From Selaginella moellendorffii (taxonomy: Eukaryota; Streptophyta; Lycopodiopsida; Selaginellales; Selaginellaceae): a stretch of DNA of 64,000 bases. A program made the translations under genes and the position numbers. Under the pieces are notes generated by a model that ran no database searches, was not told where the DNA came from, and saw only the letters and a program-made list of their open reading frames with translations. This document shows positions 46,441 to 57,397 of this stretch, piece after piece (position 1 is the stretch's first letter; every line of letters starts with the position of its first letter). Location of the stretch: assembly GCF_000143415.4 (NCBI RefSeq), contig NW_003314320.1, forward strand, positions 4,466 through 68,465. The letters are read 5' to 3'.

Positions 46441-46745
46441 GGTATCCTGAAAATTTTACTTCAACAGTTTTAGTCAATTTGAGAATAGAAATTTCTGTAT
46501 TAAAATTAAACGATTTCTAAATTTATATTCATCAAATTATGGTGGAAAAGTAGAAGGAGAATTAATGAGGAATTTAGTAAATAACTTAAAAACTAATATA
46601 CAGATGATATGTGTAATAAATGTGAAGTTAAATATCCAAGGAATTTTTATTTCATCTTTCATCCTTATAGAGTTGAATTAAAAATGGGAAGCTTTACTAG
46701 CTTAACCTTTATCCAAGTTAAATTTTAACATCTCCACATTAAAAT
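46441..46745. other. AT-rich spacer, nothing seen
   Basis: No frame or repeat recognised. Confidence 0.4.
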
Positions 46746-47240
46746 AATTTGCTGCACATTGTATGTAATAATTCTTGGTTTTCTTAATAATAGTGTTATT
46801 CTTATTTAATATTTTTGAATAATCGAAATAATCTATAATTATAAACATGTTTCTAATTTATAAATCATTTCATATCAACCATTAGAATAAATAGTAAATT
46901 GCTATGCATTGCATGTAGTAATGCTTAGTTTGCTTAATAGTAGTGTTATTCTTACTTATTAATCGAATTGATCAAATAAATCTTATAATTATAAGCATAT
47001 TTCTAATTTGTAAACACAAGATTAATAAAAAGAAAGTTTATAAATTATAAACATGTTTATAAATTATAAATACAAAGATTAATCTAAATGGATAATAACC
47101 GTTAGATGGTAGTATATCCTAAAATATTCAAGCATATTTTAGGTATATCTACTATCATCCCAGTCCCCCTGTAGGCTTGCTTAAACAAACCAAAAATATA
47201 CTAGAACGTGTTAGGAAAGTTTAGATTAATCTAACTAAAT
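46746..47240 (-). repeat. Two MITE-like copies in reverse orientation
   Basis: First, a short copy starts ATTCTTGGTTTTCTTAATAA (about 46771). Next to it a longer copy starts GCTTAGTTTGCTTAATAG (about 46933) and ends CTTGCTTAAACAAACC (about 47200). Both read as reverse complements of the forward copies on either side. Confidence 0.65.
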
Positions 47241-47304
47241 AACAACCGTTAATATCCTAGAATATTAAATATATTTTAGGCATGTTCACTACCATTCAGG
47301 TTTT

Positions 47305-47640
47305 GCTTAAGCAATGAGTTTTTAGTTTCTTAAAGTAGTGGGATGGTAGTAAATATACCTAAAATATGCTTAGATATTCTAGGATATTCTACCATCTAAT
47401 GGTTGTTATTCATTTAGATTAATCTTGCATTTATAATTTATAAATATATTTATAATTTATAAAATTTCTTAAACACTTTCTAGTATACTCATTTTTATTC
47501 TACCATTTAATGGTTGATATGCAATAAGAATAATCTTGTGTTTATAAATTATAAACATGTTTATAATTATAACTTTCATTGGATTAATAATAACAATAAC
47601 ATTACTATTACAAACCAAGCATTACTACATGCAACACACA
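47305..47640 (+). repeat. MITE-like copy, forward
   Basis: TTTTGCTTAAGCAA start, GATGGTAGTAAATATACCTA and ATTCTACCATCTAATGG blocks, and end TTACAAACCAAGC. It is the copy best matched to the 10767/15774 insertion target. Confidence 0.65.
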
Positions 47641-48015
47641 GCAAATTATTTTATTTTTAAAAATAAAAAATATTATATTATTTACTAAAGCAATATAAGA
47701 GTGCAACCTTCTCATACATACTGTAAATTTGTTTGCAACCTTCTCTGCTGAAAATGTTGACAACGATAACAAAGGTTGCATCCTTGGGCTAGATTGAAGG
47801 GAGACCCACAAACTGTCTCAATTCGTTGACAGACGAGACAATGCACTATCCACATTCGTATGTCTTTGTGCGTGCCCTTCCAGTGGAAACGTTTGGATTG
47901 CGTTGTTGTTGCTGCAACTCTGGCTGAGAATACACTACCCCTGCCACAGAAAAAAAAAACTTGGTGGCTTTTTGAACTTTCTCAATAATGAGTTGGGAAG
48001 AACATTCAAGTGACT
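47480..48015 (+). repeat. Duplicated block, copy 2, left of the copia element
   Basis: Same text as 15774-16340 with small indels, ending at CAAGTGACTTGG where copy 1 reads CGAGTGACCTGG. Continues at 52503. Confidence 0.8.
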
Positions 48016-48112
48016 TGGTTGGAACCAAGGAGAGATCAAGGTGCAATCAAAGGGGTGTGTATATAAGGTGAGAAGTGCTGTACTGATATATGTCAAGTAC
48101 TATTCCTTTACA
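48016..48112 (+). repeat. 5' LTR of the copia element
   Basis: TGG(T)TGGAACCAAGGAGAG to TTTACA. Lacks a few bases (the AACTAGG piece) present in the 3' LTR. Confidence 0.8.
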
Positions 48113-48114
48113 CC

Positions 48115-48125
48115 TGGTATCAGAG
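48115..48125 (+). other. Primer binding site of the copia element
   Basis: TGGTATCAGAG, complementary to the 3' end of plant initiator tRNA-Met, 2 nt after the LTR. Confidence 0.85.
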
Positions 48126-48399
48126 GGATCAAAAGATTCTCTTTTCTAGGGCTCTGGTTTTTCCAATCAGTTAGTGGTGTACAATGATTTGTGGCATGAA
48201 CCATAGAAGCAGTGCAGAGAAGTGGTGTGGATTTCTTCTAAATAGGCTAGACAGTAAGGGCTTAGGTTGAGATGGGGAAGGGAAAGGAGGAAGGGAAGCT
48301 TCTTCTTTCTCATGATAATGCATTTTGATGGTTTTCCATCATGGAAGCCAAGTTCTCCAAGAAGAAGGTATTGGGAGTAGTCACAGGGTGTGAATAAGT

Positions 48400-49130
48400 G
48401 CCAGTTCTTCTCCCTCCAGAAGAAGTTGCTCAAATGTCTATGGAGCAAAGACAAGCATATCAGTGATGGCATGATGATTTCAAACAGAATGATGTCACTG
48501 CAAGAGTGATCTGATGGAGTGAGTGCATTCAGAGGATATCTTGAAGGTGAAAATTTCTCAAACAGCAATTGCAGCTTGGAAAACTCTCCAACAGTTCTAC
48601 TGTGAGTAGTCTTGGGTGATAGAGATGAGCATCTTCCAAGAGATGGTGAACTGCCACCAAGGTCCACATGAGAAGGCTCAAGATTACATAGATCGGATGA
48701 CAGCTCTTAGGGATAAGTTGCAGAATATGAGATCTAAATTTTCCAATGCGACTGGAGCTCTCATGATACTCAGACTGAATGAGAAGTACCAGAACGCCAA
48801 GATGGAACTCCAAAAAAATTGTCTTTGTCTAGGATTGGATCAAGTGATCGCTAACATCCACCACTATGCCAGCTTGAACAAGGTCTTTCAAGACAAGGAT
48901 GTTGGAGAGTCCAAGGATGAGGAAAGGGTGGTAATGGCAGCTCAGATGACTGGAAGAAATTCTTTCAAGTGACAGAAATTTTCAAGTGAACGCAACTCGG
49001 TGGAACAAGCACGATAAAAGTATGGGAGTGTTCGTTGCAATGAATGTTGTGGTTTCGGGCATTTTGCAATGGATTGTCTTTGTCAAAAGGATTGCAAATG
49101 AAAGGGGCCGATTGCAAAATTAGCAGCACA
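48400..49130 (+). pseudogene. Copia gag region
   Basis: Shows the UBN2-type gag phrase EKAQDYIDRMTALRDKLQ in a frame at 48616-48972. A stop follows, then a nucleocapsid knuckle CNECCGFGHFAMDC (49036-49077) with intact C-x2-C-x4-H-x4-C. The stop separates capsid from knuckle. N-terminal gag (48330-48610) is frameshifted. Confidence 0.75.
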
Positions 49131-49219
49131 TGAGGAAGAGGACAATCTTAATGGTATTCATTTTTCAAGGACTCATCTTTCGTATTTTCAAATTATGCTC
49201 AAAGTGGGAAATGTCAAAG

Positions 49220-50475
49220 TATGAGTTGGCTGCAAGATAGTGGAGCAATGACTTCAAATAAGATGTTCTTTAGATAGATAAACTATAGGAAATTTGATAT
49301 GTCAGTTAGCACAGCAAGTGGTGAGGCTTTACAAATAATTGTATATAACATAATTTATTTTTCATGTCTTCAACTTGAGGTTGCTAACGTTTTATATGTG
49401 CTGAAGCTAGCAAGACACCTTTTTTCTGTCTCGAAACTCGTAGAGCAAGGAGTGTACACATTCTTTCATCACACTGCAGCAGATTTTATTCTTCATTGAA
49501 CACGAATTGCTCAAGCAATGGCCTTGAATGGCCTTTATTTCCTTTCACTAGACAATCCAAGTGTGCATTCTATCACCTTTTCTAAAACTCGTATTTACAA
49601 CTATGGCATTTTCGGCTAGGCCACACAAGCTTTCAATGAGTGAAGGAAATCCCTGAGCTAGTATTTAAAGTGCCAGACTTAAAGCACACAAGTTCAGACA
49701 CATGTGAGGTATGTCTTCAAGCTAAGATGAAAAAGAAAACACTTCCAAAGAAAGTGTCAACTTGAGGTAAACTATTTTAGACTTAGTTCATATCGGACAT
49801 TTGGGGAGCATCACCGGTAAAGTCACTCAATGGTGCTCATTACTTCCTACTAATTGTGGATGATCTAAGTTGTTATATAGTTGTTTATTTTTTAAGACAG
49901 AAATCTGAGGCACCTTGTAAGTTCCTGGAATGGATTTGAGAGTCAGAAAATATACGTGGGATGACAATCCACACACTCAGAGTCGATGGAGGACAGGAGC
50001 TTCTCTCACGAGAATTCCAGACGATCCTTGCATCACGTGGTATCTTCTTCCAATCTCTATGCCATATGAACATAGTCAAAACAGGTTGTGGAGTGGAAGA
50101 TGTTAACAGTCCTTGATGCGGCCAGATCAATTCTTAAGGCATTCAATGTTTCAGTATTCTTTTGGGCCAAGGCTGTGAATACTGCAGTTCATGTGCAAAA
50201 TATTTTCCCTACAAAAGCAGTCACCATATGAAATTTGGACAGGTTTAAAACCATCTATTACATATTTACGTGTGTTTGGATGTGTAGGATATGTATACAT
50301 TTCAGCTGAGGAAAGACGAAATAAATGGGAAGATCATTCAACAAGATGTATGATGCTTGGCTATAGTGAGAATACTAAAGGCATATTGTTTTCTTTCGAG
50401 AAGATGTACCAGCATACTTTGCCTCGTCAATCAGCAATAAGAAAGACACCAGGTATTTCTTACATTCAATTCTAA
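49220..50475 (+). pseudogene. Copia protease and integrase region
   Basis: Protease D-S-G-A at 49236-49247 with VLYVLKLARHLFSVSKL, the phrase typical of copia. The pre-integrase zinc part has RLGHTSF and CEVCLQAKM. The core has DIWGASPVKSLNGAHYFLLIVDD and LRVDGGQELLS. Several stops (49269, 49498, 49938) and a shift near 50060 prevent a functional enzyme. Confidence 0.75.
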
Positions 50476-52250
50476 CCAAGAGATATGGAAATAATAGTGA
50501 TGAGGAAAGGTTATCAACTCTAGAGACTTCTCCAGCAGAACCACCACTACCACTATTCCTTGAACCACCACCTAAGGATTCACTGCCATCTCAAGAAGTT
50601 TTGTCTCCAGCTATATGACTCTGAAATCTCAAAATGAGGTACTTTGCTTCAGAATTCTAATGAGTTGGATATTGCTTATGCAGATCTAGAGAGTAGTGGC
50701 TTATCAAAGCCAAAGCATGGTGAATCTCTAGATGCTCTAACACTGCCAACACGTTCTCTCAGACCTTGGAAACCTACATCCCGCATTATACATTATTATG
50801 CACAAGCAGCACAAGCAATTCACGAGCCAACAAACTTAGAAGAAGCACTCTCTGGACCGCAATGTTTTCATTGGCGACAAGCAATGCAGGATGAATATCA
50901 TGCTCAATTAGAGAATGGTTCCTGGACACTCATTTCACCACATGAGGTTCCTTGCAAGGCTTCAATCATACAGTGTAAGTGTGTTCACAAGATAAAATAT
51001 AAGGAGATAGGTGAGATTGATCAGTACAAAGCAAGGTTAGTTGCAAAAGGATACACACAGCAAGCAGGAATCGATTATAGTGAGATTTTTTCACCCATAG
51101 TTAAAATAGCTTCTATTCGTTTTGTTCTTGCAATTGCTAATTACTTAGACCTTGAGATTGAGCAGATGGACATCAAGAATGCATTTGTCAATAGCAAGCT
51201 GGAAGAACCAGTGTATATGCAGCAACCTCTAGGTTTTGAGATCCAAGGGAAGGAGCATTATATTTGTAAACTCCACTAGTCCATTTATGGATTAAAACAA
51301 TCCTGGTATAATACTTTGCACAAGTTTTTTCTAACTCTTGGTTTCTCTTGTGCAAGAGCAGATTGGAATCTATATTATTGTTTTTGTGATGGCTCACTTA
51401 TTCTCATGTGTATTTATGTTGACGATCTCATCATGGCCGGAAAGACAACAAATCTTAAATGGCTTAAAGAACTACTCTCCAAACAACTTCGAATGACAGA
51501 TCTTGGTAAAATTTCCTTTTGTTTAGGCTTATAAATTGTGCATGATAAGTCCATCAACATAAGTATATCTCAAATCTTATTGAGGAATATAGTGGTTTCT
51601 TTACTGCCTGTCTAGTTCCGACTCCAACACTCCAATTCAACAAGCTCTCTAAAGTGGATCAACCACGTTCCGAGGGGGAGAAGAAAGAGATGGCTAAGCT
51701 ACCATATCAAAACGTGGTTGGAGCATTGCTGTATTTAGCCACATCAAGCAGACCAGATATAGTAGCAGTTATTTCCAGAGTGTGCTAGTTCATGCAAAAT
51801 CCTGGAAAGAGACAATGCAGTAGAGCGGATCTTTAACTACATACAACAAACTTCATCACTTTATCTCGAGTACAAGGGGATGGCAAGAGGAGAAATTGGA
51901 TTCGGTGCACTTATACCATATGGAATGGTAGATGCTGATCTTGCTAGTGACCTGGATGATAGGAGATCAACAACTGGGTACATGTTCAAATTCTCTAATG
52001 CAATTGTACAAATGATGGTGGCATTGGCTACTTGTGAAGCAGAGTACAATGTGGTTACGGAAGCTGTTAAGGAAGCTTTATGGATTCGACGCTTGCTCCA
52101 AGATATCAGTTTTGAGATGCAAGTACCACTGAATATCTACAATGACAACACAGCATGTCTTCAGTCCATCGTGAACCCGGTGCATCATGGGAGAAACAAA
52201 GATGTTTCATTACTTTATCAGAGAGCGGATTGAGAGAGAAGAAGTCAGGC
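50476..52250 (+). pseudogene. Copia RT and RNase H region
   Basis: RT frame 50644-51279 with KARLVAKGYTQQAGIDYSEIFSP and IEQMDIKNAFVNS; after a TAG it resumes SIYGLKQSWYNTLHKF and the catalytic YVDD (51415-51426). A damaged linker follows, then RNase H (51880-52233) with DADLASDLDDRRSTTGY, ATCEAEY and DNTACLQ. This is the best preserved part of the element. Confidence 0.85.
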
Positions 52251-52397
52251 TGAAATACATCCCCACAATAAAGATGACTGCAGATCTACTCACAAAGACT
52301 ACAATTGAAGTCCGACAGTTTGAATGACTACGACAACTTGGACTGGTTTCACAGGGGGAGCAGCGATCTGATTAAAAGACATCAGATTGAGGGGGAG

Positions 52398-52499
52398 TGT
52401 TGGAACCAAGGAGAGATCAAGGCACAATCAAAGGAACTAGGATGTGTATATAAGGTGAGAAGTGCTGTACCAATATATGTCAAGTACTATTCCTTTACA
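52398..52499 (+). repeat. 3' LTR of the copia element
   Basis: 102 bp, TGTTGGAACC to TTTACA, preceded by a G-rich purine tract. Confidence 0.85.
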
Positions 52500-53112
52500 C
52501 CTGTTAGCAATACTGGAGCTACAAATGACCACAAGTTGTCTTCGATGAGTCCTTGCGCAAGCAACTCCTGTACTCGCTCCTCGGATGCTCTTGTTGACGT
52601 TGGAGAGCCTGGCTCCAGATAATATGATGCCTTCTACCCGTTCTCTCGCTTGCCTCCATATGCGATAGGCCGTCAGAAAACATGAGGAAATCTTGGCACT
52701 AGTTGCTTCAACTCCTCTGGCATCACAGTCCCTTAAATATCCTGCAAAGCTTCCTCCTCCTCGCCCGATCGTGACCGTTTCTCCATGCCTCTAGCAACCG
52801 CTTTCTCTCTGCATTCTTCTCACTAGATATGTCTGATTGTCCTTGTTCCTGCCCATCCAAGGTCCCCTCGCCTTTGAAACCCACTTTCTTCTCTGCTTTC
52901 TTTGGATCCAGTTTCTCTCCTTTCTCCGTCCCGGGCCTTTCATTTCAGCCAACTCCTCCCCGGCCGCAGCTTGGCCCTCATCACTCCTATGCACCACTGC
53001 TCTTTTAACTCTCAACTTCCTTCTTAGGGTGGCGGTTGGGCCTCTAGGAAAAGCGGACTCGTGGAAGGCTCGTGTCAATCCCTCCAAGAGAACGCGTCAG
53101 GAGCTACCTCCC

Positions 53113-53322
53113 ATGGCTCCCAAGGTGACTCCAACCCCTGAACCAAAATCCACTCCCACATCTCCAAAGCAAAAACTGCACAGATTGGAGAATGGTGCTA
53201 ACCTGGATCGAAGGTGCAGGGACAATGATTCTTCCGCTGGCCGCGAAAGACTGAAAATGCCAAAGCCCTCAGCGCCACCTTGTAGCCAGCGAATCTACCC
53301 TAAACATTACGCTCTTTCATGA
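53113..53322 (+). CDS. Hypothetical exon, Pro/Thr/Ser-rich start (copy 2)
   Basis: Counterpart of 17328. Indels relative to that copy are in frame until about 53265, where copy 2 loses text and the GTAAGTAT donor, so this copy is probably inactive. Confidence 0.3.
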   Translation: MAPKVTPTPEPKSTPTSPKQKLHRLENGANLDRRCRDNDSSAGRERLKMPKPSAPPCSQRIYPKHYALS

Positions 53323-53850
53323 TTATCGCCCAGGTCGCCAAAGCGCTAAAACAATCAGTATGATTGATCTAGCATGGACGTCCCCATAGCTCTCATAAAT
53401 GCAATCCAGACGAGACCATGCACGGGAGGAACAGCCCCTGGCACCTTTCTCACAGTTCTTCCCAGAGTTTCGTCCCAGCTCCATTCCTCGCCTTGACAAC
53501 CACAGGCTTCCCACAGTAACCACTGACGGCCAGTCTTGCACATAACAATTTCATCGATTGAGGATACCCGTTTACAGGATTTCTAGAAAGAATGTGTTGG
53601 CCAAGTGCTAAGGGGACGTAAAGAGGACTGGACAAGAAAAAGGAAGACAAGAAGCGAAACGCTTTGGCTCGCCACAACCAGTACCGAGAGAGCAAAAATT
53701 GGGCCGGTAAAAGTTTCGGGCCGGAGTTAAAGCGCTGCGGCGATAGGCTGGGCTTTCGGGAGGCAGCGCGCTAAGATTGTGTGCCTGGTGATGGAGCACA
53801 TGCAAGAGCCCCGGCCATTCGCGGCGGTGGAGGAGATCGATCCATCCATC

Positions 53851-54039
53851 ATGGTGACCCGGCGGATTTCTCAGGGCCATTCCAGAGCAACTTCCGTGCC
53901 TTTTTGGGCAGATGATCCAGCGGTGGTGCGTCCCGTTGGTGTCGCAGCATGGCGCCGAGCAATCGATGCTAGTGCTTGGGGAATTCGGGAGCTCTCGACG
54001 CCGCATTATCGCGCGGAAAAGAGAAAGAGAGGCTTCTAA
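53851..54039 (+). CDS. Hypothetical small ORF conserved in both copies (copy 2)
   Basis: 62 codons; five residues longer than the copy at 18192 through a 15-bp in-frame insertion after RRIS. It shares SVPFWADDPAVVRPVGVAAW. A long minus-strand frame (53608-54279) overlaps it; I cannot tell which, if either, is coding. Confidence 0.3.
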   Translation: MVTRRISQGHSRATSVPFWADDPAVVRPVGVAAWRRAIDASAWGIRELSTPHYRAEKRKRGF

Positions 54040-54639
54040 CCACAACACAGCAGGAACAGCAGCAAAGCCAGCGTCCGGGAGTGCACTTCTTGCTTTGGAA
54101 AACTCCGCCGTGGAACAGTGGATTCGATCGTCTAGCGCTTTAGCGTGAAGCAGGACACTGCTCAAAGGTGAGTAAAAACAAGTAGCTTTGTGTGTTCTGC
54201 GATTGGCCATTTGTTTCCAAGCGCACACAACAGGCCAAGAATCTAGCCTCGATGGTTTCTGTTCATTGTACACGTACACAGAAATGGAACGGTAGCCTGT
54301 TATGGAAATCCATCATATTTGGCAAGTGCACAGTGACCAAGATGAGATCTTCACAGTCAAAACCGATTCACTCCAATCCTCATATATAACTGTGGAAATG
54401 AAAAACAATGAGGTACTTTCTTCTCTTGTTTTCCTTTAGTTCAGTCGCTTTCACAGGACCAATTACAATTGAAGACTGTGGTGGCTTCCTTAGGAGTTGC
54501 ATATATCATTATTATTACCCCAACTCGAGGACTCTGGTAGAGGGACATACCACAGCTACAGTGCACCGCTGACTAAGTGCGTCAAGAACGTTCGTGGAAT
54601 ACTTCAAATGTGTAAGTGTGTTTGTTATACAAATGGCAA

Positions 54640-54950
54640 AACCCTTTAAATTTTTGGTTTGCTTAAGCAAATATTTAGAATATATTTAGATATTTTAGGA
54701 TATTCTACCATTTAATGGTTGTTATCTATTTAGATTAATTTTGTCTTTATAATGTATAAACAGGTTTATAATTTATTAATTTGCTTAAACACTTTCTAAT
54801 ATATTCTTTTTTATTCTACCATTTAATGGTTGATATGTAATCTTGTGTTTATAAATTATAAAAAAATTATAATTATAAACTTTTATTTGATCAATAGGAT
54901 TAATAAATAGGATTAAGCATACTAACACTTACCAAATTATTTATGTATCA
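54640..54950 (+). repeat. MITE-like AT-rich repeat, copy 2 counterpart
   Basis: TTTTTGGTTTGCTTAAGC start, both ACCATTTAATGGTTG blocks and GATCAATAGGATTAATAA. More complete than the 19060 copy. Confidence 0.6.
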
Positions 54951-55279
54951 GGTATTTCAGAATTTTTTTCCTAAACCTAAACTTTATGAAGGTTTTGACA
55001 AGAAAAGCTGCATCTTCAATCTCCTTCTGTGTATAGGTTTTAATTTTTGGCCAAGGAAGCATTTATCTGTGAATGTTTCTTTTCAACATGTTAGATATCG
55101 GCTCTTCTCAAACTTTTGAGGGATGACCCTTTGGGCCACATTTCACCTCAATCTCTATTCCTTTCACATGGTCTTTCTTCTTGGGATTTCATTTAGCTAT
55201 TAAGTTGATTTTGTACTCTCTTTTTTTATGTCACTATATGGTATGGCAATGCTACCAGCAATCGTCCAGAAATTTAGCA

Positions 55280-55830
55280 TGCCACGACAGGGGAAGAGCT
55301 GTAGAGGACAAGGCCAAGGCAAAGCCCAGCCATGGCTTCTTTCAGCTCGTGGAAAGCTCAGTTTTTCAGTTTCTAATGATCAGTGGCTCTGGCTAATCTC
55401 TTTCTTTCATACCGGCTGTGACTTTGAACGAATCGTTCCTTCTGGTCATGCCTTGATATTAGAGCACACCATATATACATGAACTCACCACGCACGGACA
55501 CCTCCACAAACACTATTTCATCGCAAATTTTCCCATTGACACCACACCATTGAAACCTGCAGTCCTCCAAAACTGTAGCAAATCCTTTTCTTTTTCTTGG
55601 AATCGAGAGACAGTTGACGATCTTTCCGCACCTGCGTGGCGAGCCTAGAGATATTTCAAAGTTTTCTTTTTGTGCGTGTGCCTGTGTTATGACAAGCTGC
55701 CAAATTGTTTTTGGCATTCTTTCAAGTGCAGCGTTAAACCATCTCCAAGGAAACGGGATAATAGAAGCAGGATAATAACACCACTTTGCCAATTGTAAAT
55801 ATGGGCTTTAGGCCACGCCTCGATTTCTAG
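55280..55830 (+). pseudogene. DUF4419 tail and 3' flank remnant
   Basis: 55300-55350 matches the last codons of gene 2 (GGACAAGGCCAAGGCAAA..CCCAGCCATG). 55560-55830 matches the 3' flank of the 59-kb pseudogene (59815-60040). Between them about 70 bp (55490-55562) are inverted relative to 59688-59760. So a third copy once stood here. Confidence 0.7.
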
Positions 55831-56037
55831 CGCATGGTTTTTCTTCTTGGGAGGCTGGTTCCTTATAGCTGGTGATCAATCGACTCGACTTTTTCGCTCC
55901 TCGTGCTTCTTCTTCGTTGGAGTTGAGTTTTAATATCAATTTGGCCAATAGAAATTTAACATGTAATTCTTGCCACGTGGGTGAAGGTCCATCAATTTAA
56001 ACAGTGTGGATTGCTAGCGAGGGAGGGAGAAGAGAGA

Positions 56038-57397
56038 ATGGTGACATTTAGGGTTTGCGACAAGGATCCGGCACAGGTGAAGCAATCTCCGCCCGGCCGC
56101 GGCCATTTCCTGGAGGGATTCAAGGATTTCCAGCAGGAGGGCTGCTACCAGGTGTTGCAAGGCACTAGCGTCGACGCGAGTGCCTTTCATCCACAGAAGA
56201 ATGGCTTCGTCGCAAGCGCCATCAAAGCTTACAGCTCTCACCACAATCTGGTAATTCGCCCCGACGATGTGTGGCTCGCCATCGCCATCCAGTTGGGATT
56301 CTTCGTCAATGGCAATGCCGAGGCGCTGCGATCCATCTTTGTGGATCACGAGGGCAAGAAGGAGCTGGTTGTGTCCCAGGCGGCCGCGCTCCACAGCGCC
56401 GACTATGGGCTCCTGGCGAGGGAGATGAGCGTGGAGCTCAAGAAGAATATCAGGGACGGGAAGGTCTGCGACTGGATCTTGCCGAGCTTCTCGACTACAA
56501 CCAAGAACGATGTGGTGGTGGGCAGTGTGGTTCTCATGGCAACCTTCAAGAGCTACTTCGAATATACGTAAGTTGATTCACCCTCTTGGTTCTAGCTATG
56601 GTTTTGCTGTGTGTGTGTGTGTGTGAGTTTTCCCTTCTTTTTTGTTTTCTTTTCCGTTTTTGTCTGCGTGAAAAACGACGTGATAGAGTCTAATCACCTC
56701 TCACTGTCATTCTATTGTCCATTCTGCGTACTTGTTTTTGTTTGCGTTGCTGTCAATGGTACGCTATGTGTTCTCCAGGTTTGTCTCTCGCTGTAGTAAA
56801 ATCTTTGAAGCTAAGAGCTTGTTTCTATCCAGGTTCCAACTTTTGTGCGGGATTCCGTACGTGACTCTCCTGGGAACCACCGAGGATTGGGAAGAAATCG
56901 ATCGGAGGATCGACGAACTGGACAAGTATGGGAGCGAGTGCCAGAAGTGGCGTGTCATGCTCAAGAAAATCACTGCCCAGTTTGTGGAGAGCAGCAAAGG
57001 CAACGTTGACACGGACTTTTGGAACAGGATTTGTCACCACCTGGGAGGAGGATCGGGGCCGACATACATCTCCGGCTGGATATCTTCCTTCTGTGTTTTT
57101 GACAGCGATGGAAAGTGGCGTGGCGATCAAAAGAGTTACCGGGATCTCTTCTCCGGGGACAAAGCTGTGGAGCTTGAGTATCCGTTCATCGACGACAGCA
57201 GCATTGCTCCCGGCTACCTCACGGTGGATGTCAAGGTGGACGACAACGGGAAAACTTACGAGGCTTTCATGTTTGCTGGACACATGGGATACGAAGCTGT
57301 GGAGGATGACAACAAAGGGATTGCTCCAAAAGCTGTCTGGGCCATGACTCTCAAGGACAAGGCCAAGGCAAATCCCAGCCATGATGGCTTCCTTTAG
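56038..57397 (+). CDS. DUF4419-like protein, gene 2
   Basis: Two exons, 56038-56567 and 56833-57397, give 364 residues, very close to gene 1 (MVTFRVCDKDPAQVKQSP, RPDDVWLAIAIQLGFFVNGN, VDHEGKKELVV, TLLGTTEDWEEIDRRIDEL). Exon 1 is exactly as long as in gene 1 (530 nt). The donor is the usual GTAAGT, unlike the GC donor of gene 1. The C-terminus is longer (ANPSHDGFL). A second, paralogue-like acceptor (CTCCAG, 56778) precedes the one used here; it would bring a stop. The start ATG is in the same GAGAGAATGGTG context as gene 1. Reaction unknown; no targeting signal seen. Flanked on both sides by decayed copies in the same orientation. Confidence 0.87.

Larger units (their letters stand above)
48016..52499 (+). 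mobile_element. Ty1/copia element, 4.5 kb, decayed
   Basis: Short LTRs of about 100 bp at 48016-48112 and 52398-52499, an initiator Met primer site, then gag, protease, integrase, RT and RNase H in copia order. A purine tract (GATTGAGGGGGAG) stands before the 3' LTR. Many stops break every domain. The host text on its two sides is 350 bp apart in the other block copy, so a deletion accompanied or followed insertion; no target duplication is seen. Confidence 0.9.
52503..55138 (+). repeat. Duplicated block, copy 2, right of the copia element
   Basis: Matches 16697-19433 in order, with indels of 3-130 bp. The first 140 bp are the gypsy remnant (minus). The last 69 bp (55070-55138) match copy 1 only in inverted orientation. 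Confidence 0.85.
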
